From positions 1 through 9,242 of the forward strand of contig JACCVB010000172.1 in NCBI GenBank assembly GCA_013698385.1: 9,242 nt of DNA, given 5' to 3'. Positions 6,506-9,242 of the stretch are shown here, in pieces. Within the stretch, counting starts at the first letter, position 1. Every line of letters begins with the position of its first letter. The DNA is from Chloroflexota bacterium (GTDB taxonomy: Bacteria > Chloroflexota > Limnocylindria > Limnocylindrales > CSP1-4). Under the pieces are notes generated by a model. It was given only the letters and a program-made list of their open reading frames with translations. It was not told where the DNA came from and did no database searches. A program made the position numbers and the translations under genes.

Positions 6506-6970
6506 ATGAACAACAAGCCCACCTACCTCTCCAAGGACGGATTCGAGAAGCTCCGCGCGGAGCTGGACGAGATGACGTCCGTCAAGCGACCAGAGGTCGC
6601 CAACCGGATCCACGACGCGAAGGAACACGGCGACCTCTCGGAGAATGCCGAGTACGAGGACGCCAAGAACGAGCAGGCGTTCGTCGAGGGCCGGATCCAG
6701 ACCCTGGAAGCGCTCATCAAGAATGCGACGATCATCGACGAGCACCATTCGACGGACCATGTCCAGATCGGTTCCACGGTCAGCGTGGAGAGCGGGGACG
6801 GCGCCGAGTCGTTCACGATCGTCGGGTCGGCTGAGGCGCGCCCGGCAGAGGGCCGGATCTCGAATGAGAGCCCCGTGGGGCGAGCGCTGCTCGGCAAGAA
6901 GAAGGGCGAGAAGGTCCTCGTCCGGGTGCCGGCGGGGGACTTCACCTACAAGATCGTCGGCATCACCTGA
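6506..6970 (+). CDS. greA: Transcription elongation factor GreA
   Basis: GreA binds the secondary channel of RNA polymerase and stimulates cleavage of backtracked RNA, letting stalled complexes resume. The protein is 154 residues, close to the usual 158. The N-terminal coiled coil spans about residues 10-75, with the tip HGDLSENAEYEDAK (41-54); acidic residues Asp43 and Glu46 match the pair that holds the catalytic Mg in known Gre factors. The C-terminal FKBP-like domain covers about 80-154 and contains GRISNESPVGRALLGKKKGE. The ATG at 6506 is chosen over a GTG 12 codons upstream because GGGGA sits 5 nt before it and the homologous protein begins there. lysS follows after 18 nt. Confidence 0.96.
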   Translation: MNNKPTYLSKDGFEKLRAELDEMTSVKRPEVANRIHDAKEHGDLSENAEYEDAKNEQAFVEGRIQTLEALIKNATIIDEHHSTDHVQIGSTVSVESGDGAESFTIVGSAEARPAEGRISNESPVGRALLGKKKGEKVLVRVPAGDFTYKIVGIT

Positions 6971-6988
6971 GTCGCGCGGGAGACTTCG

Positions 6989-8623
6989 GTGGACTGGGCG
7001 GATGAGCTTGCGACCCGGGTCCGCGACAGCGGTCCCCAGGTCGTCAACGACTCGAAGACGCCATCGGGCACGGTTCACGTCGGGAGCCTCCGGGGGCCGG
7101 TCATCCTGGACGCGATCGCCCGCGCTCTACGAGCGAACGGCGTCCAGACGACGCTGCTCTACGGTGTGGACGACCTGGACCCGATGGATGCCCAGGCGCT
7201 CCTGACGCCCGACGCGGTGGGACACGAGATGGGCCGCCCGCTCGCCCACGTCCCGGACCAGGCCGGCGACTGCCACGCGTCGTATGCCCGGCACCACGCC
7301 CAGCGCTTCATCGACATCTTCGCGGGCCTCGGGATCCACCCGGATCGCTACTACTGGATGAGCGAGATCTATCCGACCGGGGCGATGGATCCGTACATCC
7401 GCCTCGCCCTGGACCGCGCCGCGGTCGTGCGCGACATCTACCGGCGCGTCGCCAACGTGCAGCATCCCGACACGTGGCATCCCCTGGGCGCGATCTGCCC
7501 GAACTGCGGCAAGGTCGGCACGACGATCGTGACCGAATGGAACGGCCACCAGGTCCACGTCGAATGCCGCGAGCGCCTCGTGGAGTGGGCCCGTGGCTGC
7601 GGCTTCGACGGCTGGATCACCCCGTTCGGCGGGGCCGCCAAGCTGCCCTGGAACCTCGAGTGGGCGGCCCAGTGGTCGCTCTTCGGCGTGACGATCGAAC
7701 CGGGCGGCAAGGACCTCTCGACGGCCGGCGGCTCGCGCGACCGGAGCGACGCGATCGCGCGCGAGGTGTTCGAACGCGAGCCGCCGCTCAACGTGCCCTA
7801 CGAGTTCCTGAACATCGGCGGCAGGAAGATGTCCACCTCCAACGGTCGTGGCGCGGCCGCCCACACGATGGCCGAGGTCATCCCGCCCGAGCAGCTTCGC
7901 TTCCTTTTCCTTCGACCGAAGCCCAACCATGCGATCGACTTCGACCCCGACGGGACCGACCAGATCCCGCGCCTGTTCGACGAGTTCGACAAGTTCGCAG
8001 CGGCGACGGCCGGTCGCGAGGTCAAGGGCGACCTGCCGCCGGGTCACGAGGCGACCTTCCGGTACTCCCTCCTCGATCCAGCCGCGGACGTGGCGAGCGA
8101 GGCGGGCGCCTTCCGGCCCGCGTTCAGCCACCTCGCCCTGCTCGCCCAGGTGCCCGGCGTGGACATCGGCCAGCGGGCCGAGGCCGAGAAGGGGGAGCCG
8201 CTCACGTCTCGCGAGCAGGCCCTGCTCGAGGAGCGCACGGCAGCCGCCCGAGGCTGGCTGGATGCCTACGCCCCGGAACGTGCCCGCGTCGCCGTGCACG
8301 AGGAGGCCGTGCCACCCGAGGCGGCGGACCTGGACGTCGCGCAACGACGGTTCCTCGCCGAACTCTCCGTACGAGCCGGGGCCGACGCGCCGGCCAGCGG
8401 CGACGACTGGCAGACGCTCATCTTCGAGGTCGCCCGCGGAGTCGATCTGCCGCCCCGGCGCGCCTTCGAGGCGATCTATCGTGCCTTCCTCGGACGAGCG
8501 AACGGGCCCCGCGCCGGTTGGCTCCTGGCCAGCCTGGAACCGGCGTTCGCCGTTCGCCGATCCTGGGAGGCATCGGGCTGGACCACCGCCGGATCGCCCG
8601 GACCGATCCCGGTCGGAGGCTGA
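6989..8623 (+). CDS. lysS: Class I lysyl-tRNA synthetase
   Basis: Charges tRNA-Lys with lysine in the cytoplasm using ATP, releasing pyrophosphate. It is the class I (archaeal-type) enzyme, unrelated to the class II LysRS of most bacteria. The protein is 544 residues, normal for this family. The Rossmann catalytic domain starts with PSGTVHVGS (residues 25-33), the HIGH-like motif, and ends with KMSTS (280-284), the KMSKS-like motif. Between them, CPNC (Cys170, Cys173) with Cys193 and Cys204 may form a zinc site. The stretch from KLPWNLEW through PGGKDLSTAGGS to VPYEFLNIGGRKMSTS is diagnostic of class I LysRS. The C-terminal part, beyond about 330, is helical and would contain the anticodon-binding cage. 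The start is GTG with GGGAG (6978-6982) 6 nt upstream. It lies 18 nt after greA, and serS begins 2 nt after its stop. Confidence 0.95.
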   Translation: MDWADELATRVRDSGPQVVNDSKTPSGTVHVGSLRGPVILDAIARALRANGVQTTLLYGVDDLDPMDAQALLTPDAVGHEMGRPLAHVPDQAGDCHASYARHHAQRFIDIFAGLGIHPDRYYWMSEIYPTGAMDPYIRLALDRAAVVRDIYRRVANVQHPDTWHPLGAICPNCGKVGTTIVTEWNGHQVHVECRERLVEWARGCGFDGWITPFGGAAKLPWNLEWAAQWSLFGVTIEPGGKDLSTAGGSRDRSDAIAREVFEREPPLNVPYEFLNIGGRKMSTSNGRGAAAHTMAEVIPPEQLRFLFLRPKPNHAIDFDPDGTDQIPRLFDEFDKFAAATAGREVKGDLPPGHEATFRYSLLDPAADVASEAGAFRPAFSHLALLAQVPGVDIGQRAEAEKGEPLTSREQALLEERTAAARGWLDAYAPERARVAVHEEAVPPEAADLDVAQRRFLAELSVRAGADAPASGDDWQTLIFEVARGVDLPPRRAFEAIYRAFLGRANGPRAGWLLASLEPAFAVRRSWEASGWTTAGSPGPIPVGG

Positions 8624-8625
8624 CC

Positions 8626-9242
8626 GTGAGCGTCGGACTCCAGCGCCTGCGCGACGACCCGGATCGGATCCGGCAGGGCGCCCTGGACAAGGGCGAGGAC
8701 CCGGCGCTCATCGATCGGGCGCTGGAACTGGACGGCGAGCGGCGGCGATTGCTCGCCGAGAGCGAAGGCCTGAAGGCGGAACGCAACACCGCCTCAAGAC
8801 GGGTCGGCGAGTCGATCAAGGGTGGCGCGAGCCCGGACGCCCCGGAGGTTGCCGCGCTCAGAGCCGCGTCGACGATGGCCGGGGAACGGATCGCGATCCT
8901 GGATGCACGCCTGGCCGAGATCGGCGTCCAGCTGGAAGACCAACTCCTGCGCATCCCCAACCCCGCCGCTCCGGATGTGCCGGTCGGTGGCGAGGAGGCC
9001 AACGTCACGGTCCGCACGTGGGGGGAGATACTCGCCCGCGACGTGCCCGCCGAAGGCGAGGTCGGCGCCGACGCCGCGGCTGGCGGAACCGGTTGGACTC
9101 GCAGGCCCCACTGGGAGCTTGGCGAGGCGCTGGACATCCTGGACAACGCGCGCGGCGCCAAGATCGCCGGATCCGGGTTCCCGGTCTACAAGGGCATGGG
9201 GTCGGCGCTCCAGCGCGGCCTGATCAACTGGTTCCTGGACGT
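8626..9242 (+). CDS. serS: Seryl-tRNA synthetase, partial (C-terminus beyond window)
   Basis: Class II synthetase that charges tRNA-Ser and tRNA-Sec. The first 205 residues are visible, out of about 420 expected. The N-terminal long coiled-coil arm, which grips the variable arm of tRNA-Ser, covers about residues 5-110: LRDDPDRIRQGALDKGED, then LDGERRRLLAESEGLKAERN, then LRIPNPAAPDVPVGGEEANV, the classic linker. The catalytic domain begins near HWELGEALDILD (from His162), followed by GAKIAGSGFPVYKGMGSALQ and RGLINWFLDV. Between Trp132 and His162 there is an Ala/Gly/acid-rich stretch about 14 residues longer than in common SerRS. GTG is chosen as the start: GGAGG (8615-8619) lies 6 nt upstream, inside the end of lysS. 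The 2-nt gap implies translational coupling. Confidence 0.95.
   Translation, partial: MSVGLQRLRDDPDRIRQGALDKGEDPALIDRALELDGERRRLLAESEGLKAERNTASRRVGESIKGGASPDAPEVAALRAASTMAGERIAILDARLAEIGVQLEDQLLRIPNPAAPDVPVGGEEANVTVRTWGEILARDVPAEGEVGADAAAGGTGWTRRPHWELGEALDILDNARGAKIAGSGFPVYKGMGSALQRGLINWFLD

Noticed and set aside
7127..8344. Long open frame of 405 codons antisense to lysS
   Set aside because: Same cause: Arg/Val/Asp-rich, no recognisable motif, and fully covered by the class I LysRS gene.
1..9242. CRISPR arrays, insertion sequences, tRNA or rRNA genes
   Set aside because: No regularly spaced repeats, transposase motifs, inverted terminal repeats or tRNA-like cloverleaf sequences were seen.

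Overview
This is a gene-dense, high-GC bacterial chromosome segment (about 69% G+C by eye) with GTG as well as ATG starts and mostly TGA stops. It carries housekeeping genes: signal peptidase I, membrane H+-pyrophosphatase, undecaprenyl-pyrophosphate phosphatase, ArgR, GreA, an archaeal-type class I lysyl-tRNA synthetase and seryl-tRNA synthetase. The class I LysRS, the style of the pyrophosphatase and signal peptidase, and the GC content suggest an uncultivated Chloroflexota lineage (Ellin6529/Limnocylindria-like). That placement is inference from memory of protein style, not from a search.

There are two divergent blocks. The minus-strand block (1-2490) reads lepB, then a seven-helix membrane protein of 228 residues, then a NuoN/MrpD-type antiporter-like protein that runs off the left edge. 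Spacing is tight (7 and 51 nt), so this looks like one transcript. The antiporter-like protein has no lysine in its 380 visible residues, which is odd for a family whose proton path uses lysines.

The 259-bp divergent gap (2491-2749) holds a good promoter for the plus-strand block and a -10 element just upstream of lepB. Plus-strand unit 1 is hppA-uppP-argR (2750-6334), with intergenic gaps of 39 and 36 nt. Plus-strand unit 2 is greA-lysS-serS (6506 to the right edge), preceded by a promoter with a perfect TTGACA and a leader of about 119 nt with hairpins. lysS and serS are almost certainly translationally coupled (2-nt gap).

The genes share loose themes. Aminoacyl-tRNA synthetases release pyrophosphate, and the H+-pyrophosphatase can turn that pyrophosphate into a proton gradient. 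UppP and LepB serve the cell envelope. GreA rescues backtracked RNA polymerase. No mobile element, CRISPR array, tRNA, rRNA or convincing Rho-independent terminator was seen. I do not see a clear new defence or mobile system. The least explained part is the left-hand membrane gene pair.
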